DNA from: Brachynemurus nebulosus
Lineage: Eukaryota; Arthropoda; Insecta; Neuroptera; Myrmeleontidae
DNA: 64,000 nt
Assembly: GCA_035578155.1 (NCBI GenBank)
Contig: JAPWDM010000043.1
Location: 1,424,419 to 1,488,418 of the forward strand
Reading direction: 5' to 3'
The notes beneath the pieces are model-generated. The model was given only the letters and a program-made list of their open reading frames with translations. It was not told where the DNA came from and ran no database searches. The position numbers were made by a program, and so were the translations under genes. Positions 11,564 to 23,346 of the stretch are shown one piece after another (within the stretch, counting starts at the first letter, position 1; each line of letters opens with the position of its first letter).

Positions 11564-12427
11564 ACAAGTAAACGTCCCGAGGCCGGACCTATCGATTTTG
11601 ATGAAACTTAGATATGTTGTAGAACACTAAAAAATAAGCGACACGTATTTTTCTTTATCGGCGGAAAAACGGTTTGAAGAGGTGAAATCGCCCTCCAAAA
11701 ATTGGGGTAAAAATTTAATTTTTTAAATATCTCGAAAACGGTAAGAGATAGAGCAAAAGTTTAAATTGGTGATATTTCTCTTTTTTAAAGAGCTATCTAT
11801 TGGTAATTTGTTCAAATTGTGTCAACAGGGGTGGCTGGGGGTTAAAATTTAGGGGTTAATTTTGCCAAAAGGGGATGAAAATTAAACAATATAAAAATTT
11901 TGTTTACAGATTTGAAATCTACGTCAAAAAATCTAATTGACCTGTTTTTGCTCAATGTCCTAATATTAAGTCTAGGGGTAGTTAACTAGGGGGTGACTCT
12001 GTCGAATAGTCGTACTACTTGGGTAGTTTAAGAAGTTTTTCTTCATGGAAAATAGTGTAAGACATTTAGAATAACGTAGAAATGAAATTTTAGATTTCAA
12101 AATTCAGTTTGAGCAACATTGGAGAGGGGGTGAGTCACCCTCTTAAATTGCATATTAGTTAACATACACTCATTTTTAATATTAACACACTGACAGTGGG
12201 TAATAATGTCACAATAAGTGGTTCTGAAGTTGGACTATCGTATGTAAGGTTTTTATTACAGATATTATTTATATTACAGTTTTTATATATTTATTTTTAT
12301 ATATAATATTTTTATTACAGTTTTTATTAAGGATAAAGAAAAATACGTGTCGCTTATTTTTTAGTGTTCTACAACATATCTAAATTTCATCAAAATCGAT
12401 AGGTCCGGCCTCGGGACGTTTACTTGT
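11564..12427. mobile_element. Foldback element, TIR starting ACAAGTAAACGTCCCGAGG
   Basis: Inverted ends at 11564-11680 and 12330-12427 share ACAAGTAAACGTCCCGAGG and an 'aataagcgacacgtattt' block. There is no transposase. A third, diverged copy of the end lies at 14010-14195, and a related sequence forms the ends of the 54.6-58.2 kb element. Confidence 0.75.
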
Positions 12428-12629
12428 TAGTAGTGACGTCAGCGACTTAGTGGGGTTCTCCTCTCACAGATATGTTATCGTTTATCTGTGTTGGTGAAAA
12501 TTTATGTATCAAGCCAAAGTCAGGGCCATAAGTACTATTGTCATAAAATTTTAAAATTTTAGTGCATACATATATGCACATATTCTGTATACGTAAGATG
12601 CAAAATGCAAATGCAAAATGAGTAACGTA

Positions 12630-13300
12630 AAATTCTAGAATATTCTAATCGTCAACTAGCAGAAATATCAAAAAACAGACTTCACTATTGAATTAATCAC
12701 TAAAAATTCGCTTAACCAGCACAGTTTGACAAAAATTCTAGAATGTTCTATTTGTGAACTAGCAAAGATATCGAAAAATCAATTACAGCATTTAATTGGT
12801 CATTTAAAAAGAGGCCAAATAGCATAACTTGACAAATGTTCTGGAATATTCTATTGGCCAGCTAGCAAAGATTTCCATAATAGTCGTCGCCATTGAATTA
12901 GTTATCTAAAAAGAGACCAAATAGCTTATTGGGAAATGTTCTAGAATATTCTATTTGTTAACTAACAAAGATATTGAAAAATCGATTGCACCATTTAATT
13001 GTCCAACCAAAATTAAACTAATATAAACTAAGTGTTCCATTTTAGCAAACATTCTAGAATGATCTGTTTAGCCAGAATAGAATATTCTAGAACATTTATC
13101 AAAATATGACATTTCGTCTTTTTTCCGATGACCAGTTAAATGGTGCAATCGGCTTTTCGATATCTTTGTTAGTTGACGAATACAACATTCTAGAATTTTT
13201 GTCAAATTGCGCTGCTTAATTTAATTTTTAGTAACTAATTCAATAGTGAAGTCTGTTATTTGATATCTCTGCTAGTTGACGAGTAGAATATTCTAGAATT
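12630..13300. repeat. Palindromic array of heat-shock-element-like motifs
   Basis: Eight copies of a TTCTAGAATATTC-type core occur near 12636, 12735, 12838, 12939, 13048, 13080, 13188 and 13287, about 100 bases apart. The first half and last half are inverted copies of each other. TTC-nn-GAA-nn-TTC is the insect heat-shock-factor consensus. Confidence 0.7.
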
Positions 13301-13439
13301 TTTGCCAGCTCTCACTATTTGGCGTCTCCTACGCTGACGAATTCGATGATGAAGTTGGTTTTTCGACATCTTTGCTAGTTTTCTAAAAGTCGTCACTTGT
13401 ATTCATTAATAAAACATTCAATTTCGTTTATTTTTACTA

Positions 13440-14195
13440 AGTGAAATATCGTTATTTTCGATATCGATAATTTTCGATAATGAAAACCACGTTTTATAGT
13501 CGCAATATGTTCGGAATACCCACAACTTGCTTCGCTTAAGCCTTCAAAAATTTCGTTATTTTTTCGCTGTGACGCACCGTTTACGAGATATTTACGACTG
13601 AAAGTTTACAATTATGAAAAGTAACGAAATACAATTTTTGGAAAAATTTTCTATTACTGACTAACTCAGTGACACTAATGCAGCCTCAAGTAACCAATTA
13701 TAATTAATTTATGGTACATAACTCGGTATCGATAATTTTCGATAATGAAAAGTAGGTTTTGACAGTCGCAATGTGTTTGGAATACCCACAACTTGCTTCG
13801 CTTAAGCCTTCAAAAATTTCGTTATTTTTTCGCTACGACGTTCCGTTTACGAGATATTTACGATCAAAGTTTTTGATAATGACAAGTATTTATCATTTAA
13901 AAGCAAACATAATAAAGTCATTTACATTAATCATTTAGGTAATCCAAATTCGGAAGTACTTTTATTGTGGTAATATTCACATATTGACATATTAGTAGAT
14001 AGCTTTTTTAAAAAGTAACATAGCATACTTGTGTTTTATTTTATCTGTCTCTCACCGTTTTTGAGATACATATTTGGAAAATTCAATTTTTACACTAAAT
14101 TTTAAAGAGCGATTTCACTCTTTCCAACCGTTTTTCCGTAGGTATAAAAAATACGTGTCGCTTATTTCTTACTGTTCTACAACATATTCGTTTCA
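13440..14195. repeat. Two direct repeats of a GATAATTTTCGATAATGAAA family plus TIR remnant
   Basis: 13450-13620 and 13725-13870 are diverged direct copies. A third copy in inverse orientation is at 26180-26340. 14010-14195 is a decayed end of the 11.5-kb element family. No gene is seen. Confidence 0.7.
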
Positions 14196-15005
14196 ATAGC
14201 GAGTAAATCAATCGACTACAAAGTTAAGTTAACTAATAGTAAATTAAAGTAATGCAAACACAGATTCTAATTAAATGACATTTTTATAATATAGATTCTT
14301 GCGAGCCGCCAATGTGTGTCTCGATAAGTGTGACTTTCATGGGTGTGTCCGGACTATGTCACACTTTAAGAAGTTCTGGTGTACATATGGAATCTACACA
14401 ATACATAGTACATAGAGATCTTGCCATAAATATATTATTGATTTTTGCTTCTACACATTTCTAAAGGATGAAACATTCCCTCTAAATTAGAAATTTAAAA
14501 ATTAATGAAATTTTGTTTACATACACATAAGTATATTAACATAGTAATAAATATAGACCGGATGAAATAATTTTTCACAGGACCGGCTTAACGAGTAGAT
14601 AGGCTGTACGGGCACGAGCACACCGTAGAACCTGAATTTTCCGGACTACTTTTTTGACCGTGTTAAGAACCGTGTAGTTTGGGGTCCTACTGTACCTAGT
14701 GTATGAACTGACCTTTGACCTGGCACGTACATGTATTTAAAATTTGTTGTTGACATTTGACCCCAACATTCGCTCATACTGTTAGCCTTGAAATTCGTAA
14801 GAGATGAGTCATTACCCGCAACCAAATTAATTTATGTTAACTCATTATGCGTCATCACAATTTATTTATCGCAATTTGGTTTTGTGTTAACCCATTATGC
14901 GCCGGCACTAATGTAATTTTTGAATGCAAACTTAACGCATGCGCAGATTGAATTTAAGTACACGACGCATGCGCAGACTAAATTTTAGGTTATAACTTGA
15001 TAGCT

Positions 15006-15690
15006 GGGGTACACTACCGCGTCAAAATGTGGGGAATACCCTGACTCGGGGGTGGCCCCAAACTTTTGACACCGTACTGTACTTAAATTTTTGGTACACT
15101 GCCGTGTCAAAAGTGCGGACCCCCCTGACCAAAAAGGTATCCGATCACTTTTTGAAGCGCACTGTACTTATTTTTTGTGTGTACATGCAAGCCTTAGCAT
15201 TTAATCTCACTTAATTGAGTCATCTTAAACGAAAGGTACACTATCACGTCAAAAATGTGGGATTACCCTAATCCAAGGGGTGGCCCCAAACTTTTAACAC
15301 CGTACTGTACTTAAATTTTTGGTACACTACCGTGTCAAAAGTGTGGACCCCCCTGACCGAAAAGGTATCCGATCAATTTTTGAAGTGCACTGTACTTATT
15401 TTTTATGTGTACATGCAAGCCTTAGCCTTTAATCTCACTTAATTGAGTCATCTTAAACGAAAGGTACACTATCAGGTCAAATATGTGGGATTATCCTAAT
15501 CCAAGGGGTGGCCCCAGACTTTTGACGCCGAACTGTACTTAAATTTTTGGTACACTGCCGTGTCAAAAGTGCGGGCCCCCTTGAGCAAAAAGGTGTCCGA
15601 TCACTTGTTGAAGCGCACTATATGTGCAAACCTTAACCTCAACACGCGCTTGCCTTAATTGCGTCATTTTAAACGAACTACCAAGTCAAA
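15006..15690. repeat. About 228-bp tandem repeats in the terminal arm (mirror about 20940-21625)
   Basis: Unit starts (GGTACACTAYC...TCAAAA.TGTGGG) fall near 15006, 15233, 15463 and 15675. Each unit contains a CCGTGTCAAAAGTG-type block and a CTTAATTGAGTCATCTTAAA block. The same units occur inverted in the right arm. Confidence 0.8.
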
Positions 15691-16374
15691 AATGTGGGGA
15701 ATACCCTAACCCACGGGGTGGCCGCTAAATTTTGTGGGGGCACTGTACCAAGCGCTAGATTTTAAAACCAGACTCCGGGGTCCAGATTTCTGACCGCTAC
15801 TGTACTGCCGAAAATCGAGTGTTAACTGTACCTTATGGGGATTTTTGGTATATTTAACCTTGGAAAATTCCAGGAATTTTTATCAGTTTTAAAATAAACA
15901 AGCAACCAATAATTAAATGTTTATTTTAGCTGAATTATGATCATATGACTCATATATGGAGTTTTTTTGGTATAAGAAAGATGACGTCATGGAATATTAA
16001 TGAGTTAAAAAATTGTTTAGTAAAAAATATCACCCATTGTAGGCCTCAAGCAAGAAATTATTTTTATCAGTTTTAATACTTTAACATTTAACCTACAGTG
16101 ACCAATTTTTTAGTTAACTAACAAAAGTTCTTGAAATTTTAACAAGTTACAAAAAATATTACTTCTTATGGTGCACAACACTTTTGAATTTGACTGTAGC
16201 ACAAAACTGTTTCTATATCAAACGAAAATTATCTGAAATAATTCAGTATGTATATATATATATAGACTCTGTATATTAAAAATATTTTATGTATACACTG
16301 TATATTGAGAATAAGAAAGAAAATTTGTATATAATTTTAATTTTTATGAATACTAGTAAACGAATTGTATAGCC

Positions 16375-18250
16375 ATTTATAGGTAGTTGCAAAGTTTCTG
16401 AGCGACTAAAGTCCACTTCCAGTTTTACTACAGTACTCCGTTAAATAAATGAAAGTAAGGGTCTACACCATTAAAAAAATCGTATTTATAAATACCAAAA
16501 TATGTTATTATTACTATGTAAGGGGATTTTTCATAAAAAATTTCCCTGTTAGTATTTAATATTTTAATATTGGTAGCGTTAAGTCGTTTTGAAACATTAA
16601 ATTTCTTATCATAGGTATTTCTAGTTTTAATTACATTACATATTTCTTGTAGTTTAGAAACGTTTAATTTTTAATATTTTATACTTTCTGAACAATTTAC
16701 TAAATATTGCAAATAATAAAACGGTCTACAATTTTCTCTTTTAAAGCTGTACTTTTTAGTGGTTAATTAATTGAAATGTATTCAATTTTATTGAACTACC
16801 TGATACAGTCATAAAACCTGCATAAAACCTACCTTTGTAAATATTGCTATTATTATGAATTTTTCAATAAAATCTGTTTATTAGTTTTACAAAATTTGTA
16901 TGTTTACAAATAAATTTGTAATTTTTAGAATCAGTACTTTTACTTAGCTTTGGCTAGTCAAGTGCTTTACCTGCGAGATACAATTTTCGATATTTTAACA
17001 ATTTTTTTTTTAACTTATCGTATTCTTGATTATTATTATACTTTTTTATACCCTCTATTTTAATCGGGTTTTTATCTATTGATATTTAATTAATTTAAAT
17101 ATGAAAATGAATACGAGTATTAAAAATAAAATGTTAAGTCCACAAGCAAATCTTATCATTTTAAATGTGTTAGTGTTTATGAAAAGTGAAAGTCATGGTG
17201 TGAAAATCCCATTAACTCAAGTTTAGTAATAGGTGTGTGATGAAAGTTCAAGTGATAGTGACTAACAATAAGATAACAATAACAACTACTTCATTTTTTT
17301 ACTTCGAAGTATTCAGAGTTAGTAAAGGTAATTTCTTAATATTATTTATTTAATTTAAAATTACTTATTTAAGTAAGTACATCATTGCATTACTATATAA
17401 ATAAGCAAACTATTTCAAAATCGATTACTTTTTTTTACAACGTAGTGTATTGTTATACATTGTATGTATCGTTCAATATTACCTGAGTGAGAGATATAAC
17501 AACTAATAGGGGGAGTTTAGACATAATTACTCTATATCCATCTTTATTGCAAAAGTATTTTATCTTCTTAATATAATAAAACATGTATATCTCTTACTAA
17601 AAATACATCTTTCCTTTTTGTTGGACTTTGATACCTCAAAAACTCTGCAACTAGTTATATGAACAAGTATTAAATCTAATTATAAAATAATTTATAAATA
17701 TTGCAAAAAATTTGTTTGATCAGCAAAATCAATGTATATCATTTTAATACTGATACATATTTATATTAGGGTATAACAGTATTGTATTTAACATTTTTAA
17801 ACAGAATAAAAGTTCAATTTTTGGTTTTAAATTACTATAAACACGTCGCTTAATATAAAAATGATAACAGCATTGAGTTTTACTAAATTTTTAAGTCTGT
17901 AAAATCAAAATTTTTATAGACTAGAACATTTTGAATTTGCTACTTTATCATTAACATACATATAATATCATGTATATATAACGGGTGTATATTTAGTATT
18001 TTTAATAAATATTTTAGTATACAGGGTGTATCATGAAATATGCTTTTCAATTAGAACAATAAATTTCATAAGATTTTTGTTAATACTCTTATAGGTTAAC
18101 GAAAGAAACTTTTTGCTGTAAAAAAATAGGGGAATTCAGGGTAATAATTAAATAAAACGCACATATTTCTCTTTTTTTTTTTAAATTTTATTTATAGAAT
18201 ATGAATACAAAAAATTAAATTGCTTAAATCTATATATTACTAAAAATCTA
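16375..18250. other. Internal non-coding part of the second virus-like element
   Basis: AT-rich. 16426-16690 matches the palindrome arms (925-1180 and mirror). A 41-codon frame at 17101 (MKMNTSIKNKMLSPQ...) has no supporting features. Nothing else is recognised. Confidence 0.5.
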
Positions 18251-18256
18251 TTTATT

Positions 18257-18737
18257 TTACATATTAAAATTTTTTAAAAGAATACAGTTTTCTAATGAAC
18301 AAATTTTATCTGAATGGATCATACAGCGTCTTGAATAATATTCATCTCGCAGATTGGAAATCTTCGGTACATCAAATATTTCTTCCAAATTCAAAATCCA
18401 CGGCTGGTTTTCGGTGTCATCAAACAAATTTGAAATCCATTTCTTCTTTTTACTGCCCTCGACGTATATGACATCAAACTTCTTTAATATAGGTTTCAAT
18501 ATGGTATGAAGTTTTTTTGTACGGAATAAATCCATACGACCAAGGTATCCCATGCCAATTTCGGCAAAGCCAACGTGCAGCAACCCGTTCATATTTCTTC
18601 GGCAACTCGTTGAAATCAAACGGTGCATCGAATATAAGATGTAGTATTTCATCCGAATTTTCCGCAACGATACCAACTTCTTTAAAATAAAATTCGTTGT
18701 TAGCTCCTTGATAGCCTTGTATATCAAGAAACGCCAT
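18257..18737 (-). pseudogene. DIQG-family protein, one frameshift
   Basis: The start at 18737 gives MAFLDIQGYQG; the same frame runs about 85 codons and then shifts near 18485 into the frame ending at 18257. The total is about 160 residues. Family landmarks shared with 33954-34461 are D(I/F)QG near the N-terminus, F-Y-x-KE, A-R-W-L-x-(R/K)-N-x-x-G-x-x-W-x-x-G, a (V/I)IY(V/T)(E/K)G block and a C-terminal RC-x2-H with N-V/C-I. The Asp near the N-terminus and the alternating hydrophobic strands recall RNase H-like nucleases, but that is only an inference. A TATA/TCAGT promoter sits just upstream (18756-18791). The function is unknown. Confidence 0.65.
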
Positions 18738-18755
18738 TTTTTATCGCCGCCGTAG

Positions 18756-18791
18756 AACTGAATTTACTCACACAATCCACAACTTTATATA
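18756..18791 (-). promoter_or_regulatory. TATA plus TCAGTT initiator for the DIQG gene
   Basis: Minus-strand TATATAAAG at 18783-18791 and TCAGTT at 18756-18761, with 32 bases from the TATA start to the initiator A. The ATG follows at 18737. Confidence 0.65.
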
Positions 18792-19194
18792 AAATAATTA
18801 AAATTGGTGAGGATAGTTAATTTGTGGGATGTATCCGAAAATGGATACTACTAATAGCTATTGCTAGTTAACCATCAAATTACAAACTGTTAATAATATT
18901 TAGCACATTACTGAGTACCATGTTCTTTTCACTTTAAGACCTAATGATTTAAGGAATGCTAAATTTTCGGGTGAAATGTGTTGTCGCTTAAAAGTTTTAC
19001 GTTTAATGATCTTAGGTTTCGAAAGTCCTTTGCTAGGTTGTCTAATGGTGGACTGCTCTGAATTGTAAATTATCATGGTTCGAAATGCAATTGTTTTACC
19101 ACGAAATTGTTTTTTCAGCGAAAGAGATGTTAACTCTCTGACAACCACCGGTAAATTGACAATATTTTGTGTAAGTTTAACTATTTTATACCCT

Positions 19195-19540
19195 TTAACC
19201 ATGATAATGTGTATGAGCCCTTTAACCATGATAAGGTGTATGAGCTCTTTAACCATGATAAGGTGTCTGAGCTCTTTAACCATGATAAGGTGTATGAGCT
19301 CTTTAAGGATGATAAGGTGTATACGCTCTTTAAGGATAATAAGGTGTATGAGTCACTCCGGGAGCAAAATGAGTCACTCTGGGAGCAAAATGAGTCACTC
19401 CGGGAGCAAAATGAGTCACTCCGGGAGCAAAATGAGTCACTCCGAGAGCAAAATGATTCACTCCGGGAGCATGTGAGTCACTCGTTGGAGTCAAATGAGT
19501 CACTCCGGGAGCAAAATGAGTCACTCCGGGAGCAAAATTT
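19195..19540. repeat. Two minisatellites: 27-bp and 21-bp units (AP-1-like)
   Basis: 19195-19350 holds about six 27-base units (taaccatgataaggtgta core). 19349-19536 holds about nine 21-base units (gggagcaaaatgagtcactc), giving eight exact TGAGTCA words and one TGATTCA. Frames across it (SLREQNE repeats) are repeat products. The array abuts the polymerase fragment. Confidence 0.85.
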
Positions 19541-19834
19541 GTGGGCTTAAGATGGAAAATGTATAGTTGTCAAGTGGACGGCGAGGATCACACGAAGAAA
19601 GCGAAAGGTGTAAAGCACTCTGTGGTTAAGAAAACGATAACTTTCAACGATTACGTGGACTGTCTAAAACACAATACAATCATAAACCGACAACAAAATC
19701 TGATACAATCGAAAAAACATAATGTGTATAGTGTAACTCAGAACAAGGTGACGCTCAGCCCGTACGATACGAAACGACATATTGTGGAGGGGGAAACGGA
19801 TACTTTAGCATGGGGACATTACTCGTTAAATTAG
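19541..19834 (+). pseudogene. Protein-primed DNA polymerase B, C-terminal fragment
   Basis: About 90 codons survive up to a natural stop at 19832-19834. The blocks KGVKHSVVKKTITF, DYVDCL, the (K/R)xHNVYSVTQNKVTLSPYD block and a final DTLAWGHY are the C-terminal signature I recognise for Polinton/adintovirus family B polymerases. The exonuclease, palm and catalytic YxDTD parts are absent: the 21-bp minisatellite sits where they should be. It is therefore a relic of the replication module. Confidence 0.7.
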
Positions 19835-19847
19835 TACGCAAGTGGAA

Positions 19848-20291
19848 ATGGCATCGTCATCATCGGCTTACTGGAAACGGCTACAAATATTTTCAAGTGA
19901 ACTGGATAAACTACGTAAACGGGTTGATACCTACGAAAAAACAATTGATGCTATTGTAAAAATGCAAAATTTGAAATTGTCTGAACCGGAATCAATGGAC
20001 TGGGATAAAGCGGATGTTTCAATTGGTGAATTTTTCGAATGTGAACCAATGCTACTGAACGAACTGACTTTGGAAACATTTCTTCAAATCTACAAGTGGA
20101 TCAGTTTGAATGTGCTGAAAAGTTATGGTGCAAAAATCATACAACGCGCCTGGATTTGGTTACCATCCGATTATCGAGCCATGTTTCAAGAATGTGAACC
20201 ATGTTTTGAACATTATAATCGACCATGGCAACAAGATCATATTGATGGACCTGGGCTATACAATTCGTTTACTAGTATTCATAAAAATTAA
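19848..20291 (+). CDS. Unknown protein, 147 residues
   Basis: An ATG at 19848 opens an intact frame (MASSSSAYWKRLQIFSSELDK...). The start lies 13 bases after the polymerase stop. A heptad-like segment (residues 10-40) suggests a coiled coil. The centre contains Trp- and acid-rich stretches, and the C-terminus is H-Y-N-R-P-W then GPGLYNSF. The last 11 codons lie inside the right inverted repeat, so the gene end is shared with the left arm, where only that tail exists. I do not recognise the family. It is retained intact beside broken viral genes. Confidence 0.5.
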   Translation: MASSSSAYWKRLQIFSSELDKLRKRVDTYEKTIDAIVKMQNLKLSEPESMDWDKADVSIGEFFECEPMLLNELTLETFLQIYKWISLNVLKSYGAKIIQRAWIWLPSDYRAMFQECEPCFEHYNRPWQQDHIDGPGLYNSFTSIHKN

Positions 20292-22035
20292 AATTATATA
20301 CAAATTTTCTTTCTTATTCTCAATATACAGAGTGTATACATAAAATATTTTTAATATACAGAGTCTATACATATATACATACTGAATTATTTCAGATAAT
20401 TTTCGTTTGATATAGAAACAGTTTTGTGCTACAGTCAAATTCAAAAGTGTTGTGCACCATAAGAAGTAATATTTTTTGTAACTTGTTAAAATTTCAAGAA
20501 CTTTTGTTAGTTAACTAAAAAATTGGTCACTGTAGGTTAAATGTTAAAGTATTAAAACTGATAAAAATAATTTCTTGCTTGAGGCCTACAATGGGTGATA
20601 TTTTTTACTAAACAATTTTTTAACTCATTAATATTCCATGACGTCATCTTTCTTATACCAAAAAAACTCCATATATGAGTCATATGATCATAATTCAGCT
20701 AAAATAAACATTTAATTATTGGTTGTTTGTTTATTTTAAAACTGATAAAAATTCCTGGAATTTTCCAAGGTTAAATATACCAAAAATCCCCATAAGGTAC
20801 AGTTAACACTCGATTTTCGGCAGTACAGTAGCGGTCAGAAATCTAGACCCCGGAGTCTGGTTTTAAAATCTAGCGCTTGGTACAGTGCCCCCACAAAATT
20901 TAGCGGCCACCCCGTGGGTTAGGGTATTCCCCACATTTTTGACTTGGTAGTTCGTTTAAAATGACGCAATTAAGGTAAGCGCGTGTTGGGGTTAAGGTTT
21001 GCACGTATAGTGCGCTTCAACAAGTGATCGGACACCTTTTTGATCAGGGGGGCCCGCACTTTTGACACGGCAGTGTACCAAAAATTTAAGTACAGTACGG
21101 CGTCAAAAGTCTGGGGCCACCCCTTGGATTAGGGTAATCCCACATTTTTAACCTGATAGTGTACCTTTCGTTTAAGATGACTCAATTAAGTGAGATTAAA
21201 GGCTAAGGCTTGCGTGTACACATAAAAAATAAGTACAGTGCGCTTCAAAAAGTGATCGGATACCTTTTTGGTCAGGGGGGTCCACACTTTTGACACGGTA
21301 GTGTACCAAAAATTTAAGTACAGTACGGAGTCAAAAGTTTGGGGCCACCCCTTGGATTAGGGTAATCCCACATTTTTGACGTGATAGTGTACCTTTCGTA
21401 TAAGATGACTCAATTAAGTGAGATTAAAGGCTAAGGCTTGCATGTACACACAAAAAATAAGTACAGTGCGCTTCAAAAAGTGATCGGATACCTTTTTGGT
21501 CAGGGGGGGTCCGCACTTTTGACACGGCAGTGTACCAAAAATTTAAGTACAGTACGGTGTCAAAAGTTTGGGGCCACCCCCGAGTCAGGGTATTCCCCAC
21601 ATTTTGACGCGGTAGTGTACCCCAGCTATCAAGTTATAACCTAAAATTTAGTCTGCGCATGCGTCGTGTACTTAAATTCAATCTGCGCATGCGTTAGGTT
21701 CACATTCAAAAATTACATTAGTGCCGGCGCATAATGGGTTAACACAAAACCAAATTGCGATAAATAAATTGTGATGACGCATAATGAGTTAACATAAATT
21801 AATTTGGTTGCGGGTAATGACTCATCTCTTAGGAATTTCAAGGCCTACAGTATGAGCGAGTGTTGGGGTCATATGTCAACAACAAATTTTAAATACATAT
21901 ACGTGCCAGGTCAAAGGTCAATTCATACACTAGGTACAGTAGGACCCCAAACTACACGTTTCTTAACACGGTCAAAAAAGTAGTCCGGAAAATTGAGGTT
22001 CTACGGTGTGCTCGTGCCCGTACAGCCTAGCTACT

Positions 22036-23238
22036 TTAACGATTTCAGTGTAATACTGTTAGACTGTTCATATTTATGTATGAGTCTGCTACAACAGAAA
22101 TAACAGAATCCTGAAAATTTATTGAAATTCAACATAGAGAAGCAAAAACTTTTTAGAAAACTTTTATTATGTGAGATTTATATAAAAAAATAAAAAGGGG
22201 CCCCAAATTTTGTTGAATTAAAGTTTTGCAATATTTATTTGTCTAACTAGCTCGCAGGTACATATAAAACAAAATTTATTGTCTTCTTTCCCACCGGCGG
22301 CTGTCTTTCAGTATCAATTGATAAACAAACTCCTTATCTCTTTTTAACTTTTTAAAATTTAATATATGTACCTTGTTTACAATTTTTTAAAATTTTTAGT
22401 TGTCTACATAGGTACATCCACATGCAATGTAAATCAAGCAATATTTAATCTAGTTGCCCATTTCATTCAAACGCATAAACAAAACATCATTTTGATGACA
22501 TCGTACGTGTCGTACGTATAAATATGTACGTATGTATTATTTGTTTTTAACCACAGATACTATTGATATTAGAATATTTGTATGGACCATACAATAGAAG
22601 TTTTTTTGATATTATTTTTTTGAAACAAAATCGTCATATTGATTAACACCTTTTATAATCTACAAACACAGAATACCTACAAACTATCGATGGTAATGAA
22701 TATTTTTTAATTTTTATGGGATTTTTGTTGTAATTTGAGAGTATTTATTAATAAATGTTCTAAAAATATTTATACTAACAAATATAACATCAGTTAATCT
22801 GGAAAAATTTTAAATCCCCTCTTGTTTAACCATCCATATTCGTCAACACTTTACTCACTTTTCATTTTCATATAGATTGTGTATATAAGTGTATTCCCAC
22901 TATTTATTCAATGCTCAAAAGTATATACAAAAAAAATATTAGTTAGTAAAAATGAAATGAATACCTACATAATATTTTATTAGATAACACATTATTAACG
23001 TTACATCTTTTTTTCTTAATATGTATACTTTTATTTGTGTATAGTTTGTTGGCAAGATATATTAGTTTTGTATGAACATTTTTTAAGGAAAAATTAGTAA
23101 TATTTTCTAAAACATATTATGTTAATTCGATTTAATTTAATCAGTTTATGTATGTATGTATGTAAAGGAACATTATTTGCTCTAGCAGACTCATACATAA
23201 ATACAAACAGTCTAACAGTATTACACTGAAATCGTTAA
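22036..23238. mobile_element. TTAA-flanked piggyBac-like non-autonomous element
   Basis: It interrupts the right inverted arm. Both ends are TTAA followed by CGATTTCAGTGTAATACTG in inverted orientation; similarity of the ends extends about 50 bases (to ATGAGTCTGC). The intact left arm shows the empty target (actcgTTAAgccgg near 14585). The 1.2-kb interior is AT-rich with no transposase. Confidence 0.8.
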
Positions 23239-23346
23239 GCCGGTCCTGTGAAAAATTATTTTATCCGGACTATAGTAATAAATATATTATTAGTTTTTTT
23301 TTTCATTGTCACATTTTAATGGGTGAAAAAATCCCTTCAAGTAGTA

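Larger units (their letters stand above)
14555..23271. mobile_element. Polinton/adintovirus-like remnant with 1.8-kb inverted repeats
   Basis: Long inverted repeats bound the unit. The left arm is 14555-16374 and the right arm is 20254-22035 plus 23235-23271, the latter split by the TTAA element. The ends read AG(A/T)CCGGAT. A 14-base direct repeat, atagtaataaatat, flanks it at 14541-14554 and 23272-23285. This is longer than the usual 6-base Polinton duplication and may predate insertion. Inside are a DIQG-family gene, a minisatellite, a DNA polymerase B C-terminus and one unknown gene. No integrase or capsid gene is seen. Confidence 0.7.

Noticed and set aside
17101..17226. Small frame starting MKMNTSIKNKM as a secreted peptide
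   Set aside because: No signal-peptide profile, no promoter, no homologous copy in the window.
19349..19536. Regular short repeats that might suggest a CRISPR array
   Set aside because: Units are contiguous without unique spacers and the DNA is eukaryotic.
19075..19550. Long frames with SHSGSKM or SLREQNE repeats that look like a coiled-coil protein
   Set aside because: A 21-base unit is open in several frames at once; there is no start context and both strands are open.
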